Positions 1 to 7,777 of a stretch of 52,894 nt of DNA are shown here, piece after piece. Below the pieces are notes generated by a model. It did not search any database. It was given only the letters and a program-made list of their open reading frames with translations, and was not told where the DNA came from. Numbering within the stretch: position 1 is the first letter of the stretch; each line of letters opens with the position of its first letter. Both the position numbers and the translations under genes were made by a program. The stretch is from contig JASHOQ010000141.1 in NCBI GenBank assembly GCA_030041045.1, positions 1 through 52,894 of the forward strand, given 5' to 3'. This stretch comes from Acidobacteriaceae bacterium (lineage in GTDB: Bacteria > Acidobacteriota > Terriglobia > Terriglobales > Acidobacteriaceae).

Positions 1-717
1 CTGTTGACCAAGTACCAGTTCCCGGGCGACGACGTGCCGGTGATCCGCGGCTCGGCGCTGGGCGCACTGAACGGCGAAGCGCAATGGGAGAAGAAGATCG
101 ACGAGCTGATGGAGTCGGTGGACAAGTACGTGCCTCTGCCGGCGCGCGCCGTCGACCAGCCCTTCCTGATGCCCATCGAGGATATCTTCTCGATCTCCGG
201 CCGCGGCACGGTGGTGACGGGCCGCATCGAGCGGGGCAAGGTGAAGGTGGGCGAGGAGACGGAGATTGTGGGCTTCCGCGAAACCAGGAAGACGGTGGTC
301 ACGGGCGTGGAGATGTTCAAGAAGCAGCTGGACGAGGGCCTGGCCGGGGACAACGCGGGACTGCTGCTGCGCGGCATTCCCAAAGAGGATGTGGAGCGGG
401 GGATGGTGCTGGCCAAGCCGGCATCGATCACGCCGCACACGGTGTTCAAGGGCGAGGTGTACGTGTTGAGCAAGGAAGAAGGCGGGCGGCACACGCCGTT
501 CTTCAAGGGCTACCGGCCGCAGTTTTACTTCCGGACGACGGACGTGACCGGGGTGGCGGAGCTGCCCGATGGGGTGGAGATGGTGATGCCGGGCGACAAC
601 GTGGCCCTGAAGGTGGAGCTGATCACGCCGGTGGCTTTGGAGAAGGGCTTGCGCTTCGCCATCCGCGAAGGCGGACGCACGGTGGGCGCAGGCACGATTT
701 CGGAGATTGTGAAGTAA
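1..717 (+). CDS. tuf: Elongation factor Tu, C-terminal part (5' truncated by window edge)
   Basis: This is the GTPase that delivers aminoacyl-tRNA to the ribosomal A site. Only the last 238 residues are present and the reading frame is open from base 1, so the window edge cuts the gene; the usual length is about 395 residues. What remains is the end of the G domain (around [16 protein letters not shown]), then beta-barrel domain 2 ([19 protein letters not shown]) and domain 3 ([21 protein letters not shown], ending [14 protein letters not shown]). The GTP-binding P-loop and NKxD motifs lie outside the window. TTG at base 4 is an internal codon, not a start. Followed by rpmG, tRNA-Trp, secE and nusG, a common bacterial order. 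Confidence 0.98.
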   Translation: MLTKYQFPGDDVPVIRGSALGALNGEAQWEKKIDELMESVDKYVPLPARAVDQPFLMPIEDIFSISGRGTVVTGRIERGKVKVGEETEIVGFRETRKTVVTGVEMFKKQLDEGLAGDNAGLLLRGIPKEDVERGMVLAKPASITPHTVFKGEVYVLSKEEGGRHTPFFKGYRPQFYFRTTDVTGVAELPDGVEMVMPGDNVALKVELITPVALEKGLRFAIREGGRTVGAGTISEIVK

Positions 718-718
718 G

Positions 719-841
719 GCAGGGTTCAGGTGTCAGGTTTCAGGTGTCAGAAAGTGCGGCCGGAGCGCCGCGGTGATTGGGCCGATGAGGGATCGAACTG
801 AACCCTGAACCCTGATCCCTGATCCCTGAAACCTGAACCCT
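719..841. repeat. Heptamer-unit inverted repeat, tuf-rpmG spacer
   Basis: Two arms of tandem 7-nt units surround a loop of about 47 nt. The left arm (722-750) uses units such as GGTTCAG and GTGTCAG. The right arm (797-841) uses their complements CTGAACC, CTGATCC and CTGAAAC. The arms can pair imperfectly into a long hairpin in the tuf-rpmG transcript. It begins right after the tuf stop and ends just before the rpmG Shine-Dalgarno sequence. Similar elements occur at other junctions in this window. Confidence 0.85.
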
Positions 842-856
842 CAAGGGGAGTGAAAC

Positions 857-1006
857 ATGCGGGAAATTGTCACATTGCAGTGTACGGAGTGCAAGGAGCG
901 GAACTACTCGACGACCAAGAACAAGAAGACGACCACCGGCCGTCTCGAGTTCAAGAAGTTTTGTAGCCGTTGCCGCAAGCACACGCCGCACAAAGAGTCG
1001 AAGTAA
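857..1006 (+). CDS. rpmG: 50S ribosomal protein bL33 (zinc-binding form)
   Basis: A 49-residue large-subunit protein starting [20 protein letters not shown]. It has the family's two cysteine pairs, CTEC (residues 9-12) and CSRC (36-39), so it is the zinc-ribbon form. Length matches the family. ATG 857 is preceded by AGGGGAG about 7 nt upstream. It is too short for many ORF callers but unambiguous from sequence and from its place between tuf and tRNA-Trp/secE. Confidence 0.97.
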   Translation: MREIVTLQCTECKERNYSTTKNKKTTTGRLEFKKFCSRCRKHTPHKESK

Positions 1007-1012
1007 GAAAGG

Positions 1013-1124
1013 CAGGGATCAGGGATCAGGGACAGGGATCAGTTAACGATGTGGCCGGATGGCCGAAGCGGCTCACTGCAGCGAAATTCAAACTGAACCC
1101 TGATCCCTGAACCCTGACCTCTGA
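1013..1124. repeat. Heptamer-unit inverted repeat, rpmG-tRNA-Trp spacer
   Basis: The left arm (1013-1042) is built from GGGATCA-type units and the right arm (1093-1124) from CTGAACC, CTGATCC and CTGACCT units, with about 50 nt between them. Same unit class as the tuf-rpmG element. It ends only 5 nt before the tRNA-Trp acceptor stem. Confidence 0.85.
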
Positions 1125-1129
1125 AAAAC

Positions 1130-1205
1130 AGGGGCGTAAGCTCAACGGCTAAACTGCCGGTCTCCAAAACCGGACTTGGGGGTTCGAATCCCTCCGCCCC
1201 TGCCA
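1130..1205 (+). tRNA. trpT: tRNA-Trp (anticodon CCA)
   Basis: A 76-nt cloverleaf with acceptor stem AGGGGCG/CGCCCCT (fully paired), anticodon stem CCGGT/ACCGG around loop CTCCAAA (anticodon CCA), T-loop TTCGAAT, discriminator G and an encoded CCA end. The D-stem has one apparent C-A mismatch. A tRNA-Trp just upstream of secE is a known arrangement in several bacterial phyla. Confidence 0.97.
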
Positions 1206-1252
1206 GTTTGGAACGCGGCCGGCACCAATGCCGGGCGCAAAGGAATGGAAGC

Positions 1253-1540
1253 ATGGCGACGAGGACAGCAATGGCGAGTGGCGACGATCAGCCCTTCAAG
1301 AAGCCCAAGTTTGTTGAGATCGCAATCGAGAAGTGGAACGGCGTCACCGGTTTCTTGAGCGACGTGCGCGCCGAAATGCGCAAGGTGGTTGCACCCTCCT
1401 ACAAAGAGGTCCGCGTCACCACCTGGGTGGTCCTTTTCGCAGTCTTTCTCTTTGGCGTGTTCTTTTTTGTTGTGGACTGGATATTCCAAGCCGCTATAAC
1501 GGGACCCCACGGGCTGCTGCAAAAGCTGAGCGGACTTTAA
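1253..1540 (+). CDS. secE: Preprotein translocase subunit SecE
   Basis: A 95-residue single-span subunit of the SecYEG channel. The cytoplasmic amphipathic region (GFLSDVRAEMRKVVAPSYKEV, about residues 33-53) precedes one transmembrane helix (TTWVVLFAVFLFGVFFFVVD, about 56-75), the standard short SecE layout. I chose ATG 1253, which has AGGA upstream; an upstream in-frame ATG at 1208 overlaps the 3' flank of the tRNA and would add 15 unlike residues. nusG follows after 30 nt, as in the conserved secE-nusG operon. Confidence 0.95.
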   Translation: MATRTAMASGDDQPFKKPKFVEIAIEKWNGVTGFLSDVRAEMRKVVAPSYKEVRVTTWVVLFAVFLFGVFFFVVDWIFQAAITGPHGLLQKLSGL

Positions 1541-1570
1541 CCGCACCCCAACGCGGGAAACGAGTGAAGA

Positions 1571-2188
1571 ATGGCAGAAGAAATGGAACCAACCAACGAG
1601 CAGCCGGAAGCGCAGCCTGAAGGGCGACCTGAGCCGCCGCCGGAGCCGCACAACGAGCGCTTCCGCTGGTACATCCTGCACGCCTATTCGGGCTTTGAGC
1701 GCAAGGTGCGCGAATCCATTGAGAGCCGCGTGCAGGCCTTTGGCCTTAAGGACCGCGTGGGCCGCGTCATGATTCCCACCGAACCCGTGACCGAAATCAT
1801 CAACGGCAAAAAACGCACCGTGGAGCGCGTCTTTTTGCCCGGCTACGTGCTCGTCGAGATGGATCTCGACAACAATCTCTGGCACGTGCTCAAAGACACG
1901 CCCAAGGTCACCGGCTTTCTGGGCACCGGCGACAAGCCCGTAGCCCTCTCCGAAAGCGAAGTCAGCTCCATCCTCTTCCGCACCGAAGTCTCCAAGGATA
2001 AGCCCAGGCTCAAAATCAAATTCGAGAAGGGCGAGCAGGTGCGCATCACCGACGGCCCCTTCGCCAACTTCAACGGCGTAGTCGACGAGATCAACGAAGA
2101 TCGCGAGACGCTCAAGGTCATGGTCACCATCTTCGGCCGCTCTACGCCGGTCGAGCTCGAGTTCGGCAAGGTGGAAAAGATTGAGTAG
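1571..2188 (+). CDS. nusG: Transcription termination/antitermination protein NusG
   Basis: A 205-residue RNA polymerase processivity factor linking transcription to Rho and to the ribosome. After an acidic, Pro-rich N-terminal tail (residues 1-30) comes the NGN domain (RFRWYILHAYSGFERKV; FLPGYVLVEMDL; VTGFLGTGDKP). A C-terminal KOW domain follows (GEQVRITDGPFANFNGVVDEI). Length is slightly above the usual 175-190 because of the tail. The secE-nusG-rplK order is typical. Confidence 0.97.
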   Translation: MAEEMEPTNEQPEAQPEGRPEPPPEPHNERFRWYILHAYSGFERKVRESIESRVQAFGLKDRVGRVMIPTEPVTEIINGKKRTVERVFLPGYVLVEMDLDNNLWHVLKDTPKVTGFLGTGDKPVALSESEVSSILFRTEVSKDKPRLKIKFEKGEQVRITDGPFANFNGVVDEINEDRETLKVMVTIFGRSTPVELEFGKVEKIE

Positions 2189-2190
2189 TT

Positions 2191-2327
2191 GCAGCTTCTA
2201 GCTACTAGCCTCTAGCTTGCGCGTCCCCTAGCGGCCGCCGGCTTGATGCGAACGCTGCAGCGGCAACATCAAAATTCGAATGGAGAACTGACCAGCTAGA
2301 AGCTAAAAGCTAGGAGCTAAGAGCTGG
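2191..2327. repeat. Heptamer-unit inverted repeat (CTAGAAG class), nusG-rplK spacer
   Basis: The left arm (2193-2219) has units CTTCTAG, CTACTAG and CCTCTAG. The right arm (2293-2327) has CTAGAAG, CTAAAAG and CTAGGAG. The arms are complementary in register, separated by about 70 nt. The 7-nt period is the same as near tuf but the unit sequence differs. The right arm ends 18 nt before rplK, whose Shine-Dalgarno is AAGGA. Confidence 0.85.
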
Positions 2328-2345
2328 TTTAAGAAGGAACCCAAC

Positions 2346-2783
2346 ATGGCGCCACCAAAGAAAGTACAAACCTCCGTCAAACTGCAGATTGAAGCGGCCA
2401 AGGCCACGCCCGCGCCCCCGGTCGGCCCTGCGCTCGGTCAGGCGCAGGTCAACATCATGGAGTTCTGCAAGCAGTTCAACGCGCGCACGCAGGCCAGGGA
2501 TTTGGCCGGCCTCATCATTCCCGTGGTCATCACCGTTTACACTGACCGCAGCTTCACCTTCGTCACCAAAACGCCTCCGGCCTCCGTGCTGCTCCTGAAG
2601 GCCGCCGGCATTCCCAAGGGCTCAGGCACGCCCAACAAGGAAAAGCTGGGCAAGGTGACGGAGAAGCAGGTGCGCGAGATCGCTACCCAGAAGATGCCCG
2701 ATCTCAACGCCGCCTCCATCGACGCCGCCATCAAGAGCATCAAAGGCACGGCCCGCTCCATGGGCATTGAAGTGGTTGCGTAA
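2346..2783 (+). CDS. rplK: 50S ribosomal protein uL11
   Basis: A 145-residue protein of the ribosomal GTPase-associated centre. The N-terminal domain carries [20 protein letters not shown] and the C-terminal 23S-binding domain carries [19 protein letters not shown] and [10 protein letters not shown]. Normal length. SD AAGGA about 8 nt before ATG. In most bacteria rplA follows at once; here a perfect palindrome and about 8.8 kb of unrelated genes intervene. Confidence 0.98.
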   Translation: MAPPKKVQTSVKLQIEAAKATPAPPVGPALGQAQVNIMEFCKQFNARTQARDLAGLIIPVVITVYTDRSFTFVTKTPPASVLLLKAAGIPKGSGTPNKEKLGKVTEKQVREIATQKMPDLNAASIDAAIKSIKGTARSMGIEVVA

Positions 2784-2808
2784 GCCGCGGGCGCGCCAAC
2801 TCAACACA

Positions 2809-2840
2809 CGAAGGCCTTCCCTGCGCAGGGAAGGCCTTCG
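2809..2840. terminator. Perfect 32-nt palindrome between convergent rplK and a small gene
   Basis: The sequence CGAAGGCCTTCCCTGC is followed directly by its exact reverse complement, giving a very stable hairpin 25 nt after the rplK stop. No U-run follows on either strand, so it is not a textbook intrinsic terminator. It lies between two convergent genes and could end or protect both transcripts. Confidence 0.6.
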
Positions 2841-2894
2841 CGTCGAGCCTCTCTTGGATCCCGGCGCTTCGCTCGAATTTCTGTCGCCTCGGAT

Positions 2895-3011
2895 TTACTT
2901 CGGCGGAGCCGGCGCCGGTGTGAACACTTCGCGCTTCCGCCCCGGTTCCGGTTTCGGTTTCGGCTTGGGCGCCTTCTTCTGCTCTCTCTTGCCTTTGTCT
3001 TTGTTTCCCAT
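2895..3011 (-). CDS. Small Lys/Pro-rich hypothetical protein (38 aa)
   Basis: ATG at 3011 reads MGNKDKGKREQKKAPKPKPK, continues through a basic Pro-rich stretch and ends TPAPAPPK with TAA at 2895-2897. The start resembles short basic proteins of the 'NKDKGxKEQKKPK' type seen in many bacteria (from memory, not searched). There is no clear Shine-Dalgarno, and low complexity weakens the call. It is convergent with rplK and shares the palindrome at 2809-2840. Confidence 0.45.
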   Translation of the reverse strand: MGNKDKGKREQKKAPKPKPKPEPGRKREVFTPAPAPPK

Positions 3012-3087
3012 GCGTCAAAGCATGCCACAAAAGCGCCCTGCCTGAAAAGCCTCGCCTTCGCGCCTTCACCCGTTTGTGCACGAAAAT

Positions 3088-3130
3088 GGGTGCCCCAGGT
3101 CCCTTGCACTTGGGGACCTGGGAAAGCACG
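3088..3130. repeat. Dispersed palindrome, GTGCCCCAGGTC family, copy 1
   Basis: GGGTGCCCCAGGTC, a loop of 13 nt, then GACCTGGGAAAGCAC form a hairpin of CCCAGGTC with GACCTGGG. A second copy at 32392-32431 has the same stem and flanks but a different loop. It lies in the non-coding stretch between the small gene at 2895-3011 and the M16 peptidase end; nothing else was seen there. Confidence 0.8.
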
Positions 3131-3202
3131 AACACGAATTGGGGTTCTCAATCCGTCACCAGGACGGTCAACCAGGCTGGGATCGCACCAACCTCAACCC
3201 GC

Positions 3203-5875
3203 CTACTGCGGCGCCGGCCCGCGCACCACCTGCACCAGGTTGTCGGTGCGGAGCTGCTTGGCGAAAGCATTCTTCACGTCGTCGGCCGTCAGCTTCATGT
3301 AAATCTGCGCCGACCGCACCGGCTCATCGAGCGGCAGGCCGATGACGGCGCGCGCCAGCAACCCGCGGGCCACTGACTCCTCGCTCGCCGTGCTCAGCGG
3401 AATATGCCGCAGGAGCAGTGTCTTCGCCTGCTCGAGCTCGCTCGGCGAAACATCCTGCGTGCGCATCTGCTCCAGATCGCGAACAATCAGCGCCCGCGCC
3501 TTGGACACATTCTGCGGATCGCAGCCGTAGGTCACCGAATAACTGGCGCGCGTCTTCTCGGCGTTCAGGCTCACGTCCACGTCGTAGACGTAGCCGTTCA
3601 CCTGGCGCAGGTCGTGATAGAGCCGCGTGGCATAGAACCCGCCGCCCAGCACATGATTGCCCAGCTCGAGCGGATAATAGTCCGGATCGAAGCGATTGAG
3701 GTTGAGCTGCTCGGCCAGCGTCACCTGGTCCTGCACCGCTTCGGGATCGGGCACCGTGGATGCGGAAGCCGGGTTCACGGGGATGGCCTTGAGATCGGTC
3801 TCGGGCTTCGCTCCCGCAGCCTTCCAGTTGCCGAACCATTGCTCGATCACCGTTTTCGCCTCGTCCGCGGTCACGTCGCCGATGACCACCATCGTCGTCA
3901 GATCCGGCCGCAGGGTCGAATCGTGATATTGCTTCACCTCATCGAGCGTCAGCTTGGTCACCGTATCCGGCGTAGTCTCGCGCAACGACGGATCGCCCGC
4001 AGGCACCAGGCCCAGCGTCAGCGCGCGCGAGGTCTGGTAGCCGGGGCTGCGGTTTCTTCCCGCCACGTACTGCGCCGTCTGTTGCCGCGTCACCAGAAAC
4101 GCATTCTCCGGCAGCGCGGGATGCAGTTCGTTATCGGCCAGCAATTCCACGCCGCGCGAAAAATACTCCTTCAGCACAGTCAGCGAAAAATTGAAGCCCG
4201 CGTTCTCATCGGCGGCAATGTCGTCGAGCGCCTTGGCGAACGCCAGCCGGTCCAGCGATTGCGTCCCGTAGGAGTAAAGCCCGTCGAGCACGCCGGCCAC
4301 GCCGTCCTCGCCCGTCGGCGTCTGCAAATCGTCCTCGTGCTTCACCTCGCCCAGCACCGTCACCGTGGGTGTGGTCGAGTCGGTGCGCACAATCAGCCGG
4401 ATGCCGTTGGCCAGCGTGGTATCGGAAACAGCCAGCGTGTTCGAGGGAACCTCAAGCTGCTCCAGCGGCCCCTTCGCCCATTCCGGCAGCTCCACCGGCT
4501 TGGTCGGCGCTGAGGTCACCGTCTCGCTGCCGCCATAGCCTTTTTCCGCCACCGGCCCTCCGCCGTTCACCGGCTTCAGCGTGGCGGTAATCGTGCTCGC
4601 GTTCAGCAGATACTGCTTGGCCACGCGATTCACGTCAGCCAGCGTCACCTTGCGAATGGCGTCCACATCCTCCTCGGGCGAGTTGCGTCCCTCCGCGGCC
4701 AGCGCATTCGACCACACGTCGGCCAACCCGGGAATCGAATTGCGCTCGAATTCGGCCTGCGCAATCTCGCTGCGCTTGGCCGCGTCCACCAGGTCCTGGG
4801 GCACGCCGTCGGTCGCATACTTGGTCAGGATTTGCCGCATCTCTGCGATCGCGCTGGTGGCGTCGGCGCTCGCCGGCAGGGCCACGGCCCCGTAGCCCAC
4901 GCTCGCTTTGGGATAGGTCTCGGCCATGCCGAACTCCGTCGCCAGCGCCTTGCCTGTCGGCACCAGGTTGCCGTAGAGGTCCGCCCTCTCGTTGCCCAGC
5001 ACGTCGGCCAGAATCTGCACTGCTGCGTAATCGGGCGAATCGGTTCCCGGAAACCGGTAAGCAATGAAGCCCAGCACATACGGCAGATTGCTGTCGATCG
5101 AGAAAGTCTGCGACTCAAACGGCTGCAGATTCACCTGCGGCCGCGCGGGAACGGGATGGCTGGGAATGCCTTCGTACAGGCTCTTGATCTTCGTGATCGT
5201 CGCCGCGGGATCCACGTCGCCCACCACAATCAGGATCATGTCCGAAGGCGAGTACCACTTGGTGTAAAAATCCTTGAGCATCGTGCCCGTAGTCGCGTCG
5301 AACGAGGCCTTCGTCCCCAGCGGATCGTGCGCGTACGGCGTGCCCGCGAATATGGCTCCGTTCAGCCGGTCGACGAATTTGTATGTCGGGTTCGACAGGT
5401 CGCGCTGCACCTCCTGCTCGATTGCGCCGCGCTCCTGGCTCCACTCCGCATCCGAGTCGTCGATGCCTTTCAGGCACGCCGCCTGCGCCTCCAGCGCCAC
5501 ATCCACGTCGCCTGAAGGAACAGTTTCGAAGTACTGGGTGATGGTCTGTTGCGTGTCGGCGTTGTTTTCGCCGCCCAGCAGCGCATAGATTGCCGACGTC
5601 TGGTCGGCGGTCATGCCCGTGCATCCGCGAAAGGCCATGTGCTCTTGCGCGTGCGCCATGCCGGGAAAGCCTTCGGGCGTTTCGTTGCCGCCGACCAGGA
5701 AGTTGGCTTCCACTGTGGCCACGGGCGCCAGCGTGTTGCGGATGATGACCACCTGCATGCCGTTCGTGAGCGTGGCCCGCGTCACGTTGCTCTCTTGCGG
5801 CGCCGTGCTTGCCCCAAGAGGTGAGATTGCCGCGGCGACGAATAGAAGAAAGGGAAGGATTCGAGGGCTCTTCAA
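3203..5875 (-). CDS. Secreted M16-family zinc metallopeptidase, two-domain
   Basis: A predicted 890-residue insulinase/pitrilysin-type peptidase. A signal peptide (KSPRILPFLLFVAAAISPLGA) leads into the catalytic M16 half. The inverted zinc motif is His75-Ala-Gln-Glu78-His79 (GMAHAQEHMAFRG), and a third ligand is likely Glu155 in ERGAIEQEV. A second M16 half begins near DTTLANGIRLIV and lacks the zinc motif, as is usual for the structural partner domain. I chose TTG 5875 because GGAG lies 8 nt upstream and it gives an immediate signal peptide; the open frame extends 97 codons further without similarity. It probably degrades peptides in the periplasm. Opposite in strand to the flanking ribosomal genes. 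Confidence 0.9.
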   Translation of the reverse strand: MKSPRILPFLLFVAAAISPLGASTAPQESNVTRATLTNGMQVVIIRNTLAPVATVEANFLVGGNETPEGFPGMAHAQEHMAFRGCTGMTADQTSAIYALLGGENNADTQQTITQYFETVPSGDVDVALEAQAACLKGIDDSDAEWSQERGAIEQEVQRDLSNPTYKFVDRLNGAIFAGTPYAHDPLGTKASFDATTGTMLKDFYTKWYSPSDMILIVVGDVDPAATITKIKSLYEGIPSHPVPARPQVNLQPFESQTFSIDSNLPYVLGFIAYRFPGTDSPDYAAVQILADVLGNERADLYGNLVPTGKALATEFGMAETYPKASVGYGAVALPASADATSAIAEMRQILTKYATDGVPQDLVDAAKRSEIAQAEFERNSIPGLADVWSNALAAEGRNSPEEDVDAIRKVTLADVNRVAKQYLLNASTITATLKPVNGGGPVAEKGYGGSETVTSAPTKPVELPEWAKGPLEQLEVPSNTLAVSDTTLANGIRLIVRTDSTTPTVTVLGEVKHEDDLQTPTGEDGVAGVLDGLYSYGTQSLDRLAFAKALDDIAADENAGFNFSLTVLKEYFSRGVELLADNELHPALPENAFLVTRQQTAQYVAGRNRSPGYQTSRALTLGLVPAGDPSLRETTPDTVTKLTLDEVKQYHDSTLRPDLTTMVVIGDVTADEAKTVIEQWFGNWKAAGAKPETDLKAIPVNPASASTVPDPEAVQDQVTLAEQLNLNRFDPDYYPLELGNHVLGGGFYATRLYHDLRQVNGYVYDVDVSLNAEKTRASYSVTYGCDPQNVSKARALIVRDLEQMRTQDVSPSELEQAKTLLLRHIPLSTASEESVARGLLARAVIGLPLDEPVRSAQIYMKLTADDVKNAFAKQLRTDNLVQVVRGPAPQ

Positions 5876-6023
5876 AGCGGGTTCTCCGTTCCTACCGATT
5901 TTACCGGCTCCCTGCGGGGCGCCGTTCCTTGCCCTCGCAACCCTTTGTGTCCGATGGACGCCCTGGCGGGGTGAATGGTGCGGTTCCCCGGCTCGACCGC
6001 ATGGCAAAGGGGCAGAAAGAGTA

Positions 6024-6052
6024 TTTCCTGCCGCCGGTTTCCCGGCTACAAT
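6024..6052 (+). promoter_or_regulatory. Candidate promoter of the DUF2306 gene
   Basis: TACAAT at 6047-6052 matches a sigma70 -10 box (5 of 6). A weak -35 (TTTCCT, 6024-6029) lies 17 bp upstream. The predicted start is about 60 nt before the strong AGGAGGT ribosome site of the next gene. Confidence 0.35.
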
Positions 6053-6120
6053 CGCGGAAGGCTTGCGGCCAGTTGAGAAGCTTGCCCGGGGTGAGTCCTT
6101 CGTTCTCGCAGGAGGTCCCC

Positions 6121-6795
6121 ATGTCCACTTACGTTTCCACCGCGCGTCCCCGTTCGTCGGCCGCAAGACTCCCCAAGACCATCGCCCTTTCAGCCGTATT
6201 GCTGGTTGCTGCCTGGTTCGTCTACGTGTATGTCTTCCCCTACTATTTCCACTACAACCCCGCGCAATACGGAGTCTATTGGCTTCGGCGCGGCGGCCTG
6301 CTGTTGCACATTTCCGGCGGCATGGTGGCGCTGCTCATCGGACCCTGGCAGTTCTCGCAGCGGCTGCGCCAGCGTCATCTTCAGGTTCACCGCGTGATGG
6401 GCCGCGTATACCTGGTTGCCATCGCCTGCGGCGCAACCGGCGCGTTCTATATGGGCTGCACCACCTTCTTCGGGTGGGGCTGGGGCACAAGCCTGGTGAT
6501 TCTTGCCCTGGCGTGGGCCACCACGGCGGGCATGGCCTTTTACGCCATCAAGCAGCGCCAGATTCAAATTCACCAGGAGTGGATGATCCGCAGCTACGTC
6601 GTCACCTTCGCCTTTGTCACCTTCCGCTTCCTCAATGACATGGGCCCGACCTCGCATCTTCAGCCGCACCTCGTTCGCAGCATCACCTTCGTCTGGGTTT
6701 CCTGGGTCGTGCCGCTCGTAGTCGCGGAGGTCATCCTGCAGTTGAGAAGCATCCGTTCCCTGACAAGGGTGCCCCGGCAAGCGAAGCTCAGCTGA
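6121..6795 (+). CDS. DUF2306-family integral membrane protein
   Basis: A 224-residue membrane protein with about six hydrophobic helices: IALSAVLLVAAWFVYVYVF, LLLHISGGMVALLIGPW, YLVAIACGATGAFY, SLVILALAWATTAGMAFY, SYVVTFAFVTFRF and ITFVWVSWVVPLVVAEVIL. The HRVMGRVYLVAIA and IHQEWMIRSY segments are hallmarks of DUF2306; family function is unknown and the conserved His residues suggest redox or metal binding. ATG 6121 has an optimal AGGAGGT 4 nt upstream. It is divergent from the M16 peptidase and lies inside the segment that separates rplK from rplA. Confidence 0.85.
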   Translation: MSTYVSTARPRSSAARLPKTIALSAVLLVAAWFVYVYVFPYYFHYNPAQYGVYWLRRGGLLLHISGGMVALLIGPWQFSQRLRQRHLQVHRVMGRVYLVAIACGATGAFYMGCTTFFGWGWGTSLVILALAWATTAGMAFYAIKQRQIQIHQEWMIRSYVVTFAFVTFRFLNDMGPTSHLQPHLVRSITFVWVSWVVPLVVAEVILQLRSIRSLTRVPRQAKLS

Positions 6796-6796
6796 C

Positions 6797-6922
6797 GTGA
6801 CGCGCAATCGGGACGCGTGTGGTACCTGGACAATGCACCTGCGGTGGCCGGGGCGAAGGCCCGCGGACGGACCAATGTGCGCTTCCCGCCCGTCGAGCGC
6901 CGGGTGCGCGTTTCCCGCAAAT
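6797..6922 (-). pseudogene. Degenerate C-terminal remnant of a GH79-like glycosidase
   Basis: Read on the minus strand, this stretch encodes NAHPALDGREAHIGPSAG, then VQVPHASRLRVT. That aligns with the last residues of the intact GH79-like protein nearby (LHAPALDSREAHIASSAS, then VQVPHASGLRIT). The nucleotide match is also visible (GGTACCTGGACAATGCACCT against GGCACCTGGACCCTGCACGT at 7970-7989). There is no start codon, no body and no stop at the homologous position. The fragment follows directly after the stop of the 6923-7777 gene, so it looks like the tail of a duplicated copy whose body was lost. Confidence 0.7.
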
Positions 6923-7777
6923 CTACGGCGCCTTTGCTGAGGTGGCCACGCCCCAGGGTAGGCGCACCGAGGGCAGGCAATCGGAGGCCTCCGCGGTAAT
7001 CAGCAGTGAGCCCTGCGACTTGCCCGGCACAGCGGGAAAGTCCGCCACCTCGGCGTGCCCATTCTCGTCCGTGGTCACATCGAGATGGGCAGCACTGCCC
7101 TCCGACTCCAGCACCAGCGAAAGCCGCGCGTCGGCCGGAAAGCCGTCGGCAACAATCAGGACCGCCGTGGTGCCCGGTTCCGCAATGCGCGCCTCCAGCG
7201 TGCACTCCTGGTCCTGCCCCACCACCGGATGGGGAACCAGCGTGCCCTGGATGGACAACTGATTATCGATGCTCAGCAGAACGTACCGGACCGGCTCCGC
7301 GCTCGCCGTTTCGGGAATGAGAACCACCTCGTCGCCGGGCGCCTTCATGGCAGTCTCCTGCTCCGGTGTGGGTTTGTGCCGCATAAGCAGGCCCTGTGTG
7401 TTCAGGTAGACATTCTCGTGCCGGTACAAAAGCTCCTTGCCGATAAACCAGACGCCGAGCGAGTAGACCTTGTTTTCCGGCGCGCCTTCGGCAAAAACCC
7501 GGTACTGCGCAGGCTCTCCCGCGTCGCTCTCCGGTGTTCGAATCATTTCAAAGCGCAGGCGCAGGCCATCCGGATTCTGGTCGCCGGCGCGGCGCGTGTC
7601 CCACCGGATTTGCTGCAGCAGCGTGTCCAGCCGGCTCGTGCGCGGCGCCGCTTCTCCCGGAAAACTTGTGTACGTCACCTTCTCAGCGGAACTCGACCGC
7701 TGGGCGCGAGAGGCAGCCGTACAGGCGACCAAGGCGAAAAAGAAAAGCAAAAGTGCACGGTAGAGAACCGGGCGCAT
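6923..7777 (-). CDS. Hypothetical exported protein, possible lipoprotein
   Basis: Predicted 284 residues, not assigned to a family. The N terminus MRPVLYRALLLFFFALVACTAAS is a signal peptide with a lipobox-like LVAC, though cleavage after SRA is also possible. The middle carries short beta-rich segments (LRLRFEMIRTPESDAGEPAQYRVF and similar). The C-terminal third (TLVPHPVVGQDQECTLEARI to GHAEVADFPAVPGKSQGS) looks like an Ig/carbohydrate-binding beta-sandwich. ATG 7777 is preferred; an identical start 18 nt upstream arises from a tandem duplication. It has its own promoter on the minus strand and is followed by a GH79 tail remnant, so it may have worked with that lost enzyme. Confidence 0.7.
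   Translation of the reverse strand: MRPVLYRALLLFFFALVACTAASRAQRSSSAEKVTYTSFPGEAAPRTSRLDTLLQQIRWDTRRAGDQNPDGLRLRFEMIRTPESDAGEPAQYRVFAEGAPENKVYSLGVWFIGKELLYRHENVYLNTQGLLMRHKPTPEQETAMKAPGDEVVLIPETASAEPVRYVLLSIDNQLSIQGTLVPHPVVGQDQECTLEARIAEPGTTAVLIVADGFPADARLSLVLESEGSAAHLDVTTDENGHAEVADFPAVPGKSQGSLLITAEASDCLPSVRLPWGVATSAKAP

Noticed and set aside
719..841. Heptamer arrays as a CRISPR array
   Set aside because: Units are 7 nt, contiguous and arranged as inverted arms. There are no 23-50 nt repeats, no unique spacers and no cas genes.
5876..6166. 97-codon N-terminal extension of the M16 peptidase
   Set aside because: It overlaps the divergent promoter area, has no M16 similarity and would bury the signal peptide. 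TTG 5875 has a proper Shine-Dalgarno.
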